This document shows, piece after piece, positions 12,763 to 21,140 of a stretch of DNA of 64,000 nt. The translations under genes were made by a program, and so were the position numbers. The notes under the pieces were generated by a model that had not been told where the DNA came from, searched no databases, and worked only from the letters and a program-made list of their open reading frames with translations. This DNA comes from Trabulsiella odontotermitis (GTDB lineage: Bacteria; Pseudomonadota; Gammaproteobacteria; Enterobacterales; Enterobacteriaceae). How positions within the stretch are numbered: the first letter of the stretch is position 1; each line of letters opens with the position of its first letter. The DNA lies in contig NZ_CP125781.1 of NCBI RefSeq assembly GCF_030053895.1, forward strand, positions 1,302,001-1,366,000. The letters are read 5' to 3'.

Positions 12763-13452
12763 TTACTCGCTTTCCGCCGGTAGTACGGGCATCCAGTCAA
12801 TCGGTGTTTCGCCATGCTGTGACAGCCACTCATTGGCCAGTACAAAATGGTTGCAACCGAAGAAGCCGCGATGCGCCGACAGCGGCGACGGGTGAGGGGC
12901 TCTCAGTACGTAATGGCGCTGCTTGTCGATAATCGCCCCTTTCTTCTGCGCGTGCGATCCCCACAGCAAAAACACCACCCCTTCGCGATGCTCATTGATA
13001 AGGCTGATGACCTTATCGGTGAAGGTTTCCCACCCCAGACTGGCGTGTGAGTGCGCCTGCCCAGCGCGTACCGTTAAAACGGTATTGAGCAGCAGCACGC
13101 CCTGCCGTGCCCAGCTTTCCAGATAACCGTGATCCGGGCGGGTGAAGCCGGGAATGGATTGCTCCAGTTCTTTATACATATTGAGCAGCGAAGGCGGTGT
13201 GGCGATGCCGGGGCGCACGGAAAATGCCAGACCATGCGCCTGCCCTGGACCGTGATAGGGATCCTGACCAAGAATGACCACTTTCACATCGCCCAGTTCG
13301 GTAAAACGGAAGGCGTTAAACACATCTTTCTGTGGTGGATAAATCGTCATACCGGACTGCCGCTCGCTGGCGACGGTCTTCAGCGTATTCAAAAAATAGG
13401 GCTGTTGTTTTTCGTCAGCCAGTACGTCGTGCCAGGTTAATTCGGTTGTCAT
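12763..13452 (-). CDS. ung: Uracil-DNA glycosylase
   Basis: Removes uracil from DNA, starting base-excision repair. The 229-residue protein contains the family-1 motif GQDPYHGPGQAHG near residue 62 (catalytic Asp in QDPYH), and the leucine-loop motif HPSPLSAHRG near residue 187 with the second catalytic His. The start is placed at ATG 13452, which gives exactly the E. coli length and is preceded by AGGAGAGCGAA; the open frame extends 19 codons further without support. It is a single gene, converging on yfiF. Confidence 0.97.
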   Translation of the reverse strand: MTTELTWHDVLADEKQQPYFLNTLKTVASERQSGMTIYPPQKDVFNAFRFTELGDVKVVILGQDPYHGPGQAHGLAFSVRPGIATPPSLLNMYKELEQSIPGFTRPDHGYLESWARQGVLLLNTVLTVRAGQAHSHASLGWETFTDKVISLINEHREGVVFLLWGSHAQKKGAIIDKQRHYVLRAPHPSPLSAHRGFFGCNHFVLANEWLSQHGETPIDWMPVLPAESE

Positions 13453-13592
13453 TTCGCTCTCCTGCGAATCTGTATGCAGATAGCTTAACGGCTTCTTTCT
13501 GCATAACAAAATCTGTAAATCACAAACGCCGTCGTTCCTACAAAAAAAGTTGAAAATTTACAAAAATAATTTGGCGTTGCGGGGTGTGTAAC

Positions 13593-13606
13593 TTGATATA
13601 AAACAA
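13593..13606 (+). promoter_or_regulatory. Upstream FNR site of grcA
   Basis: TTGATATAAAACAA matches the FNR consensus TTGAT-N4-ATCAA with one mismatch. Its centre is 53 bases upstream of the second site. In E. coli yfiD the two FNR sites lie at -93.5 and -40.5, also 53 apart, and the upstream one down-modulates activation. Confidence 0.85.
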
Positions 13607-13645
13607 GTATTTTCCGGTATACCCATCTTCACGGTGAGGTTTTTA

Positions 13646-13659
13646 TTGATATAAATCAA
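13646..13659 (+). promoter_or_regulatory. Downstream FNR site of grcA (class II activator position)
   Basis: TTGATATAAATCAA is a perfect FNR palindrome. If it sits at -40.5, transcription starts near 13693, with TATACA around 13682 as the -10 element. It would switch grcA on without oxygen. Confidence 0.9.
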
Positions 13660-13769
13660 AGAATCAAGGATGTGCCACTGTTATACATACACTCAAGCAA
13701 CAATGGTTTTACCAATTGGCCGGAAACCGGCCGGTTAAAATGAATATGCAGAGCCTGAGGAGGCGCCAA

Positions 13770-14153
13770 ATGATTACAGGTATTCAGATTACTAAAGCCG
13801 CAAATGACAATCTGCTGAACTCTTTCTGGTTGCTGGACAGCGAGAAGGGTGAAGCTCGTTGCCTGTGCGCCAAAGGTGATTTCAAGGAAGATCAGGTTGT
13901 TGCTGTCAGCAATCTGGGTGATATCGAATACCGCGAAATCCCGGTAGATGTAAAACCGGAAGTGCGTGTTGAAGGTGGTCAGCATCTGAACGTGAACGTG
14001 CTGCGTCGTGAAACGCTGGAAGATGCCGTTAAGCATCCGGAAAAATATCCGCAACTGACCATTCGTGTTTCGGGTTATGCCGTCCGTTTCAACTCACTGA
14101 CCCCTGAACAGCAGCGCGACGTTATCGCTCGTACCTTTACCGAAAGCCTGTAA
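13770..14153 (+). CDS. grcA: Autonomous glycyl radical cofactor GrcA (YfiD)
   Basis: A small stand-in for the C-terminal part of pyruvate formate-lyase: it receives the glycyl radical from the activase and restores activity to enzyme broken by oxygen. The 127-residue product contains the glycyl-radical motif RVSGYAVRF near residue 100 and the sequence EGGQHLNVNVL shared with PflB. The start ATG at 13770 follows a GAGGAGG ribosome site and gives exactly the E. coli length. The tandem FNR sites upstream fit anaerobic and microaerobic induction. A terminator follows. Confidence 0.97.
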   Translation: MITGIQITKAANDNLLNSFWLLDSEKGEARCLCAKGDFKEDQVVAVSNLGDIEYREIPVDVKPEVRVEGGQHLNVNVLRRETLEDAVKHPEKYPQLTIRVSGYAVRFNSLTPEQQRDVIARTFTESL

Positions 14154-14172
14154 TTCTTACGGGCGCGGAAAT

Positions 14173-14204
14173 AAAAAAGCCGGGAATTTCATTTCCCGGC
14201 TTTT
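14173..14204. terminator. Bidirectional terminator between grcA and srmB
   Basis: The stem GCCGGGAA / TTCCCGGC with a TTTCAT loop is preceded by six A and followed by TTTTGTTT, so it serves both converging genes. Confidence 0.88.
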
Positions 14205-14206
14205 GT

Positions 14207-15541
14207 TTATTCTTCTGTTGACGGCGTTGAGTCTGCGCTGCCGCTCGGCTTACGACGCTTACCAATGTTTTTGGTATCGCGATGGCGTTTCTTGACGCGC
14301 GGTTTTTCTTTCTCTTTCTCTTTTTTCTTCTCTTCGCGTTTCGCCAGCGCTTTCTTCGACGGTTTCCCGGTCATCTTCTCGCTTGGCGCACGCGTGGTCG
14401 GGCGAAGCTCATCAATAACACGCGGTTTCAGCGGTTCTTCGATATAGCGGCCGATTTTCTGCAGCAGCAGGTGATCGTGGGCTTCAACCAGCGAGATTGC
14501 AGTACCTTTGCGGCCCGCACGACCCGTACGACCGATGCGGTGAAGGTAGGTGTCGCCACTGCGCGGCATGTCGAAGTTAATAACGTGACTCACATCAGGA
14601 ATATCAATCCCGCGGGCCGCAACGTCGGTGGCAACCAGCACGTTAACGCGACCGTCGGTAAGACGTTTAATGCCTTCGTTACGCTTAATCTGCGCCATCT
14701 CGCCTTCGAGGTAGCAGTTATTGATGCCAGACGAACGCAGCATTTCTGCCAGTTCATGTACACGCTCGCGCTTACGCACAAACACGATAGAGCGGGTAGC
14801 GTCTTCCTGTTTCAGCAGGTGCTTCAACAGGGCAACTTTATGTTCGAAGTTGTCGGCACGGTAATACCACTGGTGAATTTTTTTGCGCTCACGGGTGGAT
14901 GGCGTTGCGGATACTTCCACTGGATCTTCCAGCAGACGCTCAGCAAAATCTTTAATGGCGTCGCCTTCCAGGGTGGCGGAAAACAGCATGGTTTGTTTGC
15001 GCCAGCGGGTTTCACCGGAAATATGCTCGATGTCCTGGGCGAAGCCCATATCAAGCATACGATCCGCTTCGTCAAGAATTAGCGTTTCTACCGCGCGGCA
15101 ATCGAAATTTTCTTCTTTAATATATTGCAGCAGACGACCTGTCGTCGCGACAACGATATCCTGGTTTTCGCTGAACACTTCCGCGTGGTTCATGTAGGCC
15201 ACACCGCCGGTGATCGTTGCGATATCGAGATGCGTATGCGCCGCCAGTTCGCGGGCGTGGTCGGCAACCTGCATAGCCAGTTCACGGGTTGGTGTGAGGA
15301 TCAGAATGCGCGGCGGCCCGGATTTTTTGCGCGGGAAGTCGAGCAGGTGCTGCAACGCAGGCAGCAAATATGCCGCTGTTTTACCGGTACCGGTCGGCGC
15401 GGAACCAAGGACATCACGGCCATCGAGCGCAGGCGGAATAGCGGCAGCCTGAATGGCGGTCGGGCGAGTGAAACCTTTATCCTGGAGGGCATCCAGAAGG
15501 TTTTCGTCGAGTTCGAGTTCGGAAAAAGTCGTTACAGTCAT
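14207..15541 (-). CDS. srmB: DEAD-box RNA helicase SrmB
   Basis: An ATP-dependent RNA helicase acting in early assembly of the 50S ribosomal subunit. The 444 residues (same as E. coli) show the Q motif region at the start, motif I APTGTGKT near residue 50, motif II DEAD near residue 157, motif III SAT near residue 189 and motif VI HRIGRTGRAG near residue 336. The C-terminal ~70 residues are a highly charged Lys/Arg/Glu tail expected to bind RNA. Single gene, divergent from trmN6 with 132 bases between the starts. Confidence 0.97.
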   Translation of the reverse strand: MTVTTFSELELDENLLDALQDKGFTRPTAIQAAAIPPALDGRDVLGSAPTGTGKTAAYLLPALQHLLDFPRKKSGPPRILILTPTRELAMQVADHARELAAHTHLDIATITGGVAYMNHAEVFSENQDIVVATTGRLLQYIKEENFDCRAVETLILDEADRMLDMGFAQDIEHISGETRWRKQTMLFSATLEGDAIKDFAERLLEDPVEVSATPSTRERKKIHQWYYRADNFEHKVALLKHLLKQEDATRSIVFVRKRERVHELAEMLRSSGINNCYLEGEMAQIKRNEGIKRLTDGRVNVLVATDVAARGIDIPDVSHVINFDMPRSGDTYLHRIGRTGRAGRKGTAISLVEAHDHLLLQKIGRYIEEPLKPRVIDELRPTTRAPSEKMTGKPSKKALAKREEKKKEKEKEKPRVKKRHRDTKNIGKRRKPSGSADSTPSTEE

Positions 15542-15673
15542 GATCTACCTCTGTGTGGGGCGCTGATTATAGACGTTACGGCTGTAATGTTCATCTGTTT
15601 GTGTGGCTATCTGTTCTCAGGTATTGTGCTTAACCTAAAACAAATCCCGCTTTTACTTGCCAGGATGCATGAT

Positions 15674-16411
15674 ATGTTTGACCCAAAATCCGTGCTGCGT
15701 CGTAATGGATTTACCTTCAAGCAGTTCTTTGTTGCGCACGATCGTTGCGCCATGAAAGTGGGGACCGATGGCATTCTGTTGGGTGCCTGGGCACCGATTG
15801 CCCGCGTCAATCGTATTCTCGATATTGGTACGGGAAGCGGTCTGCTGGCGCTGATGCTGGCGCAAAGAACCGACGACCACGTCGCCATTGATGCCGTTGA
15901 ACTCGATGATGACGCTGCCACGCAGGCGCAGGAAAACGTCGCGGAATCGCCATGGTCTGCGCGCGTGCAGGTGCATCACGCGGATATTCAGCAGTGGCTT
16001 CATCAGCAAACTCGCCGTTATGACCTGATTGTCAGCAATCCGCCCTATTATGAGCAGGGCGTAGAGTGTGCGACGCCGCAGCGCGAGCAGGCCCGTTATA
16101 CCACGTCGCTCGATCATACCGCACTGCTGAATTGTGCCGCAGAAGCGATCACCGAAGAAGGATTTTTCTGCCTGGTGCTGCCGGAAAGCATTGGCACGGC
16201 GTTTACCGAGAAAGCGCTTTCGCTCGGCTGGAATCTGCGTTTGCGCACGGACATCGCTGAAACCGAACTGCGTCCGCCGCATCGCGTGCTGTTAGCGTTT
16301 TCGCCAAAAGCAGGGGAGTATTTTTGCGATCGGCTGGTGATCCGTGGGCCAGAGCAGCAATACTCAGAAGGGTATACTGCGCTGACCCAGGCCTTCTATT
16401 TATTCATGTAA
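15674..16411 (+). CDS. trmN6: tRNA1(Val) adenine-N6 methyltransferase (YfiC)
   Basis: Methylates N6 of A37 in tRNA-Val (cmo5UAC) with S-adenosylmethionine. The 245-residue protein has a Rossmann methyltransferase fold: SAM-binding motif I LDIGTGSGLLAL near residue 47 and the adenine-N6 catalytic motif NPPYY near residue 118. The start ATG at 15674 is 8 bases after CAGGA and gives the E. coli length and N terminus; the ATG at 15665 overlaps that ribosome site. The frame is open far upstream antisense to srmB, which is not meaningful. The last 16 bases overlap the end of nadB on the other strand. Confidence 0.94.
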   Translation: MFDPKSVLRRNGFTFKQFFVAHDRCAMKVGTDGILLGAWAPIARVNRILDIGTGSGLLALMLAQRTDDHVAIDAVELDDDAATQAQENVAESPWSARVQVHHADIQQWLHQQTRRYDLIVSNPPYYEQGVECATPQREQARYTTSLDHTALLNCAAEAITEEGFFCLVLPESIGTAFTEKALSLGWNLRLRTDIAETELRPPHRVLLAFSPKAGEYFCDRLVIRGPEQQYSEGYTALTQAFYLFM

Positions 16412-18015
16412 GCCAGCGGGGAAAGCACTGACGGACCGGATTCCGCCAGCGGTTGCGGATAATCCAGCGTGTAGTGCAGACCCCGACTTTCTTTGCGTAG
16501 CATCGCACAGCGAACGATCAGTTCAGCGACCTGAACCAGGTTGCGCAGCTCCAGTAAATTATTGGAGACGCGGAATTTCGCGTAATACTCATCCAGCTCC
16601 TGTTGCAACAGGGTGATGCGACGCAGTGCGCGTTCAAGCCGCTTTGTGGTCCGCACAATGCCAACGTAGTCCCACATAAAAAGGCGTAACTCGTGCCAGT
16701 TATGCTGGATGACCACCAGTTCGTCCGGGTTCTCAACGCGGCTTTCATCCCACGCGGGGAGCGACGATGTCGCTCGCGCATATGGCATGCGCTTTTTAAT
16801 GTCTTCGGCCGCTGACCAGCCGTAGACAAGGCACTCCAGTAGCGAGTTGGACGCCATCCGGTTTGCGCCATGCAGTCCGGTGTAGCTCACCTCGCCAATC
16901 GCATACAGGCCGTCAACGTCGGTACGGCCGTAATCATCCACCATCACGCCGCCGCAGGTGTAATGCGCCGCGGGCACAATCGGCACAGGTTGCCTGGTGA
17001 GATCAATGCCCAGACCGAGCAGCTTGTCGTAAATCATTGGGAAGTGCTGGCGGATAAAGTCGTCTGGCTTATGGCTGATGTCGAGATACATGCAATCCGC
17101 GCCAAGGCGTTTCATCTCATGGTCGATGGCGCGGGCGACAATATCGCGAGGCGCCAGCTCGCCGCGCGAATCAAAATCAGGCATAAAACGTGTGCCGTCA
17201 GGGCGTTTCAGTAACGCGCCTTCACCGCGAAGCGCTTCCGTCAGCAGGAAATTTCTTGCCTGCGGATGATAAAGTGCGGTCGGGTGAAACTGATTAAACT
17301 CCAGATTCGCCACGCGGCAACCTGCGCGCCATGCCATGGCAATGCCATCGCCCGACGAAATATCCGGGTTAGTGGTGTACTGATACACTTTTGATGCACC
17401 GCCCGTCGCCAGCACCACCGATTTTGCCTGACAGGTTTCCACGCGCTCCTGATTGCGGTTCCAGATCCACGCCCCGACGACACGCCGCGTGCCAGGCAGA
17501 CCGATTTTATCGGAGATGATCAGATCGACGGCGTTATGGCGTTCGAGTATCTGAATGTTGGGATGATTCAGCGCCTTGCTGACCAGCGTGGTTTCCACGG
17601 CTTTACCGGTAGCATCGGCGGAATGAAGAATGCGGCGATGGCTGTGTCCACCTTCCCGTGTCAGGTGGTAGCTCTCTTCGCCGTTGGCCTGCGTTTGCGT
17701 ATCGAACAACACGCCCTGATCGATGAGCCATTGCACACAGGATTTCGCATTACTGGCAACAAACGAGACCGCATGGCGGTCGCAGATCCCTGCGCCAGCA
17801 ATTAAGGTATCTTCGATGTGTGATTCGATGCTGTCCGTTTCATCAAACACAGCGGCGATACCGCCTTGCGCGTAAAAGGTGGAGCCTTCGCTGGCCGGAC
17901 CTTTACTTAAAACAATCACCGAGCTGTGTTCCGCCAGGCGTAATGCCAGCGATAAACCTGCAGCACCGCTGCCGATAATAAGGACATCACAAGCGTGGTT
18001 AGGCGTCGTATTCAT
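16396..18015 (-). CDS. nadB: L-aspartate oxidase NadB
   Basis: A flavoprotein that oxidises L-aspartate to iminoaspartate, the first step of de novo NAD synthesis; NadA then makes quinolinate. The 539 residues show the FAD-binding motif IIGSGAAGLSLAL at residue 13, the family motif SEGSTFYAQGGIAA near residue 42, and the succinate dehydrogenase/fumarate reductase-type active site region HPTAL...EALRGEGALL near residue 245-275. Length is that of E. coli (540). A NadR operator lies just upstream of the start, so the gene should be repressed when NAD is plentiful. Its 3' end overlaps trmN6 tail to tail. Confidence 0.97.
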   Translation of the reverse strand: MNTTPNHACDVLIIGSGAAGLSLALRLAEHSSVIVLSKGPASEGSTFYAQGGIAAVFDETDSIESHIEDTLIAGAGICDRHAVSFVASNAKSCVQWLIDQGVLFDTQTQANGEESYHLTREGGHSHRRILHSADATGKAVETTLVSKALNHPNIQILERHNAVDLIISDKIGLPGTRRVVGAWIWNRNQERVETCQAKSVVLATGGASKVYQYTTNPDISSGDGIAMAWRAGCRVANLEFNQFHPTALYHPQARNFLLTEALRGEGALLKRPDGTRFMPDFDSRGELAPRDIVARAIDHEMKRLGADCMYLDISHKPDDFIRQHFPMIYDKLLGLGIDLTRQPVPIVPAAHYTCGGVMVDDYGRTDVDGLYAIGEVSYTGLHGANRMASNSLLECLVYGWSAAEDIKKRMPYARATSSLPAWDESRVENPDELVVIQHNWHELRLFMWDYVGIVRTTKRLERALRRITLLQQELDEYYAKFRVSNNLLELRNLVQVAELIVRCAMLRKESRGLHYTLDYPQPLAESGPSVLSPLAYMNK

Positions 18016-18021
18016 CTTTTT

Positions 18022-18039
18022 TGTTTAATGTACTAAACA
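18022..18039 (-). promoter_or_regulatory. NadR operator of nadB
   Basis: TGTTTA-ATGTAC-TAAACA is an exact match to the NadR box TGTTTA-N6-TAAACA. It lies 7-24 bases upstream of the nadB start codon, so bound NadR would cover the transcript start or ribosome-binding region. Confidence 0.92.
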
Positions 18040-18327
18040 TGGTTTCGCGAGCATATCACTCAGATAGGCTTTTTAGCACTTTTTTTTACGATGAAGTTGT
18101 AATGACTAAACAGAAAGCCGGTGAAAGAAGGTGTCTGAAAGCGAGGAAATATTTTGCGAAGCAGATCGTTAGCTTCAGATTTTATGATGAAATAAACCCT
18201 GTGTTAAGCTACCCTGCTGGCGTGCTGAACGCTTTAATTACACACAATCGCGTTGTTAAGCATCGGTAGACTTATAATGAATGATAATGAACAGTCTCAA
18301 TGATTAACAAAAAAACAATGGCGTAAC
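18040..18327. other. nadB-rpoE intergenic region
   Basis: Nearly 290 AT-rich bases without a convincing gene. It should hold the nadB promoter (leftward) and the housekeeping promoters of rpoE (rightward). A frame at 18021-18269 begins with TTG, overlaps the NadR box and has no ribosome site, so I do not accept it. Confidence 0.6.
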
Positions 18328-18355
18328 GGAACTTTATGATTATCAGAAACTCTAA
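18328..18355 (+). promoter_or_regulatory. Sigma-E promoter of rpoE
   Basis: GGAACTT at 18328-18334 and TCTAA at 18351-18355 are 16 bases apart, matching the sigma-E consensus exactly. This is the autoregulatory promoter of rpoE, with a start near 18361. It overlaps the first codons of the leader ORF rseD. Confidence 0.92.
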
Positions 18356-18440
18356 CCGAGTGCTTGCTCATAGTGCATTGATGGAGTGGCGTTCTGATTA
18401 CGCATGGGAATTAGGTTTGGGGAGACATTACCTCGGATGA
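18336..18440 (+). CDS. rseD: rpoE leader peptide RseD
   Basis: A 34-codon frame beginning MIIRNSNRVL and ending YLG ends in TGA that overlaps the rpoE ATG (ATGA). In E. coli an upstream leader ORF called rseD is translationally coupled to rpoE and is a point of CsrA control; the published ORF may be longer than this one. Transcripts made from the sigma-E promoter start near 18361 and lack this ATG, so the full peptide could be made only from upstream promoters. A TAA three codons before the ATG prevents any in-frame extension. There is no strong ribosome site, so the start is uncertain. Confidence 0.6.
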   Translation: MIIRNSNRVLAHSALMEWRSDYAWELGLGRHYLG

Positions 18441-19012
18441 GCGAGCAGTTAACGGATCAGGTCCTCGTTGAACGGGTCCAGAAGGGAGATCAGAAAGCGT
18501 TTAACCTGCTGGTAGTGCGCTATCAGCATAAGGTGGCGAGTCTGGTTGCCCGCTATGTACCATCAGGTGACGTGCCTGATGTCGTACAAGAGTCTTTTAT
18601 TAAAGCCTATCGTGCGCTGGATTCTTTCCGGGGGGATAGTGCTTTTTATACCTGGTTGTATCGCATCGCGGTAAACACCGCCAAGAACTACCTGGTTGCT
18701 CAGGGGCGCCGTCCGCCATCAAGTGATGTAGACGCTATTGAAGCAGAAAACTACGAAAGTGGCGGTGCGCTGAAAGAAATTTCGAACCCTGAGAACTTAA
18801 TGTTGTCAGAAGAACTGAGACAAATTGTTTTTCGTACCATTGAGTCGCTTCCGGAGGATTTACGCATGGCAATTACCCTGCGGGAGCTGGATGGCCTGAG
18901 CTATGAAGAGATAGCCGCTATCATGGATTGTCCGGTCGGTACCGTTCGTTCGCGTATCTTCCGGGCGCGAGAAGCTATTGATAATAAAGTTCAACCGCTT
19001 ATCAGGCGTTGA
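18437..19012 (+). CDS. rpoE: RNA polymerase sigma factor E (sigma-24)
   Basis: An extracytoplasmic-function sigma factor that directs the response to misfolded outer-membrane proteins and lipopolysaccharide stress. The 191 residues have region 2 (VPDVVQESFIKAYRAL near residue 45, then FYTWLYRIAVNTAKNYL) and region 4 with the helix-turn-helix LSYEEIAAIMDCPVGTVRSRIFRAR near residue 155. The start is the ATG overlapping the rseD stop, giving the exact E. coli length. First gene of rpoE-rseABC, transcribed from its own sigma-E promoter; held inactive by RseA, the next gene. Confidence 0.98.
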   Translation: MSEQLTDQVLVERVQKGDQKAFNLLVVRYQHKVASLVARYVPSGDVPDVVQESFIKAYRALDSFRGDSAFYTWLYRIAVNTAKNYLVAQGRRPPSSDVDAIEAENYESGGALKEISNPENLMLSEELRQIVFRTIESLPEDLRMAITLRELDGLSYEEIAAIMDCPVGTVRSRIFRAREAIDNKVQPLIRR

Positions 19013-19044
19013 CGATAGCGGGATACTGGAAAAGGTATTTAGGC

Positions 19045-19695
19045 ATGCAGAAAGAACAACTTTCCGCTTTAATGGATGGCGAAACGCTGGATAACGAGCT
19101 TCTCAATACGTTGAGTGGTTCTCCTGAACTGCAAAAAACCTGGGAAAGCTACCACCTCATCCGCGATTCACTCCGTGGCGATACAGGCGAGATGCTGCAT
19201 TTTGATATCTCCGCCCGCGTCATGGCCGCCATTGAAAATGAGCCTGTGCGCCAGGCAACGCCGTTGATTCCTGAAGCCCAACCGGCACCGCACCAGTGGC
19301 AGAAAATGCCGTTCTGGCAGAAAGTGCGCCCGTGGGCCAGCTCACTTACACAAATGGGTGTCGCCGCCTGTGTATCGCTTGCAGTCATCGTCGGCGTGCA
19401 GCAGTATAATGGGCAATCTGAATCATCCCAGCAGCCTGAAGCACCTGTCTTCAACACCCTGCCAATGATGGGTAAAGCCAGCCCGGTTAGCCTGGGCGTA
19501 CCTACTGATGCCACTGCCGGTACCGGCCAGCAACAGCAGGTGCAGGAGCAGCGCCGTCGCATCAATGCAATGTTGCAGGATTATGAGTTGCAGCGCCGTT
19601 TGCACTCCGAACAGCTTCAGTTTGAACAGGCACAAACCCAGCAAGCCGCTGTTCAGGTGCCGGGGTATCAAACTTTAGGAACGCAATCGCAGTAA
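19045..19695 (+). CDS. rseA: Anti-sigma-E factor RseA
   Basis: An inner-membrane protein whose cytoplasmic N-terminal domain binds RpoE and whose periplasmic domain binds RseB. The 216 residues (E. coli length) start at the ATG 32 bases after rpoE. One membrane segment spans roughly residues 101-119. The two cleavage sites known in E. coli are conserved: Val148/Ser149 for DegS in the periplasm and Ala108/Cys109 for RseP in the membrane. The C-terminal half is rich in Gln, including the QQQQ stretch that helps keep RseP off intact RseA. The stop overlaps the rseB start by one base (TAATG). Confidence 0.97.
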   Translation: MQKEQLSALMDGETLDNELLNTLSGSPELQKTWESYHLIRDSLRGDTGEMLHFDISARVMAAIENEPVRQATPLIPEAQPAPHQWQKMPFWQKVRPWASSLTQMGVAACVSLAVIVGVQQYNGQSESSQQPEAPVFNTLPMMGKASPVSLGVPTDATAGTGQQQQVQEQRRRINAMLQDYELQRRLHSEQLQFEQAQTQQAAVQVPGYQTLGTQSQ

Positions 19696-20648
19696 TGAAG
19701 CAACTTTGGTGTGCCATACCGCTTGTGGTTGGTAGCCTGTTCTTCTCTGTCAACGCCTCGGCTGATGTTTCGTCCGGGGCGTTGTTGCAGCAAATGAACC
19801 TGGCGAGCCAGTCACTCAATTACGAGCTGTCATTTGTCAGCATCAGCAAGCAAGGCGTCGAATCACTGCGTTATCGCCACGCTCGTCTTAACAATCAACC
19901 GTTATCTCAGCTTCTGCAGATGGATGGCCCGCGTCGTGAAGTCGTCCAGCGCGGCAATGAGATCAGCTATTTTGAGCCAGGGCTCGAACCCTTCACGCTC
20001 AATGGCGACTACATCGTTGATTCCTTACCTTCGCTGGTCTATACCGATTTTAAACGCCTGTCGCCTTATTACGACTTTATCTCCGTCGGGCGAACCCGTA
20101 TTGCCGATCACCTCTGCGAAGTGATTCGCGTGGTGGCAAAAGACGGCACGCGTTACAGCTATATCGTCTGGCTGGATTCCGAAACCAAACTGCCGCTGCG
20201 CGTCGACCTGCTCGATCGTGACGGCGAAACGCTGGAACAGTTCCGGGTGATCGCTTTCACTGTGAACAACAGCGTGAGCGATAGCATGGAAAATCTGGCC
20301 AAAGCCAGCCTGCCGCCGCTGCTTTCGGTTCCGGCGGGAGATAAATCCAGCTTTAACTGGACGACCTCGTGGGTGCCGCAGGGCTTCAGCGAAGTCTCCA
20401 GTAGCCGCCGTACTTTGCCTACGCTTAATGTGGCGGTGGAATCGCGTCTTTACTCCGACGGCCTGTTTAGCTTCTCCGTGAACGTCAGCCGGGCAACGCC
20501 GACCAGCAGCGAACAAATGCTGCGTACGGGACGTCGCACGGTGACCACGTCGGTTCGCGACAACGCGGAAATCACTATCGTCGGCGAGCTGCCGCCGCCC
20601 ACCGCGAAGCGTATCGCGGAAAGCGTTAAATTCGGGGCAGTACAATGA
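19695..20648 (+). CDS. rseB: Sigma-E regulatory periplasmic protein RseB
   Basis: A periplasmic protein that protects RseA from DegS until it binds off-pathway lipopolysaccharide. The 317-residue precursor has a signal peptide with the core LVVGSLFFSV and the cleavage site ASA near residue 23. The N-terminal part resembles LolA/LolB lipid-binding folds, the C-terminal part is the RseA-binding domain. Translationally coupled to rseA at TAATG and to rseC by a 4-base ATGA overlap. Confidence 0.96.
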   Translation: MKQLWCAIPLVVGSLFFSVNASADVSSGALLQQMNLASQSLNYELSFVSISKQGVESLRYRHARLNNQPLSQLLQMDGPRREVVQRGNEISYFEPGLEPFTLNGDYIVDSLPSLVYTDFKRLSPYYDFISVGRTRIADHLCEVIRVVAKDGTRYSYIVWLDSETKLPLRVDLLDRDGETLEQFRVIAFTVNNSVSDSMENLAKASLPPLLSVPAGDKSSFNWTTSWVPQGFSEVSSSRRTLPTLNVAVESRLYSDGLFSFSVNVSRATPTSSEQMLRTGRRTVTTSVRDNAEITIVGELPPPTAKRIAESVKFGAVQ

Positions 20649-21124
20649 TTAAAGATTGGGCAACCGTCGTCTCCTGGCAAAGCGGGCTGGCGAAGGTCAG
20701 TTGTGATGTCAAAGCGTCGTGCAGCAGTTGTGCATCGCGCGCGGGCTGCGGCTCTCGCATACTGAATAAGCTCGGGCCGCAAACGCAGCACACAATCGTC
20801 GTCCCGAGCGAGCAGCCGCTCGTCGCCGGGCAAAAAGTGGAACTGGGTATTGCGGAAGGCAGCCTGCTGAGTTCTGCGCTGCTGGTTTACATGTCGCCGT
20901 TGGTGGGGTTGTTTGTGGTAGGCGGCCTCTTTCAGATACTGTTCGGTGGCGATCTCGCGGCACTTTGCGGCGCGCTGCTCGGTGGCGTCGGCGGTTTTTT
21001 GCTTGCCCGCGGCCTGTCGCCAACGCTGGCGGCACGAGCCGAATGGCAGCCGGTCATCCTGAGCGTTGGCCTTCCTCCTGACATGCTGCGCGTTGACGCA
21101 TCCCCCTCCGAAACAGGCCAGTGA
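20645..21124 (+). CDS. rseC: SoxR-reducing/sigma-E operon protein RseC
   Basis: An inner-membrane protein of 159 residues. The N-terminal cytoplasmic part has a cysteine cluster (C-x6-C-x2-C-x5-C from residue 20), which could hold an iron-sulfur centre, and two hydrophobic segments follow at roughly 78-100 and 104-123. In E. coli it works with the Rsx complex to keep SoxR reduced and has a minor effect on sigma-E. Last gene of the rpoE operon. Confidence 0.94.
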   Translation: MIKDWATVVSWQSGLAKVSCDVKASCSSCASRAGCGSRILNKLGPQTQHTIVVPSEQPLVAGQKVELGIAEGSLLSSALLVYMSPLVGLFVVGGLFQILFGGDLAALCGALLGGVGGFLLARGLSPTLAARAEWQPVILSVGLPPDMLRVDASPSETGQ

Positions 21125-21140
21125 TCGCGCTGGCTTTTGT
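21117..21140 (+). terminator. Possible weak terminator after rseC
   Basis: The 5-bp stem GCCAG / CTGGC spanning the rseC stop codon is followed by TTTTGTTTT. The stem is short, so termination may be partial and lepA could receive some read-through. Confidence 0.45.

Noticed and set aside
18021..18269. 82-codon frame between nadB and rpoE
   Set aside because: Starts with TTG inside the NadR box, lacks a ribosome site and resembles no known protein.
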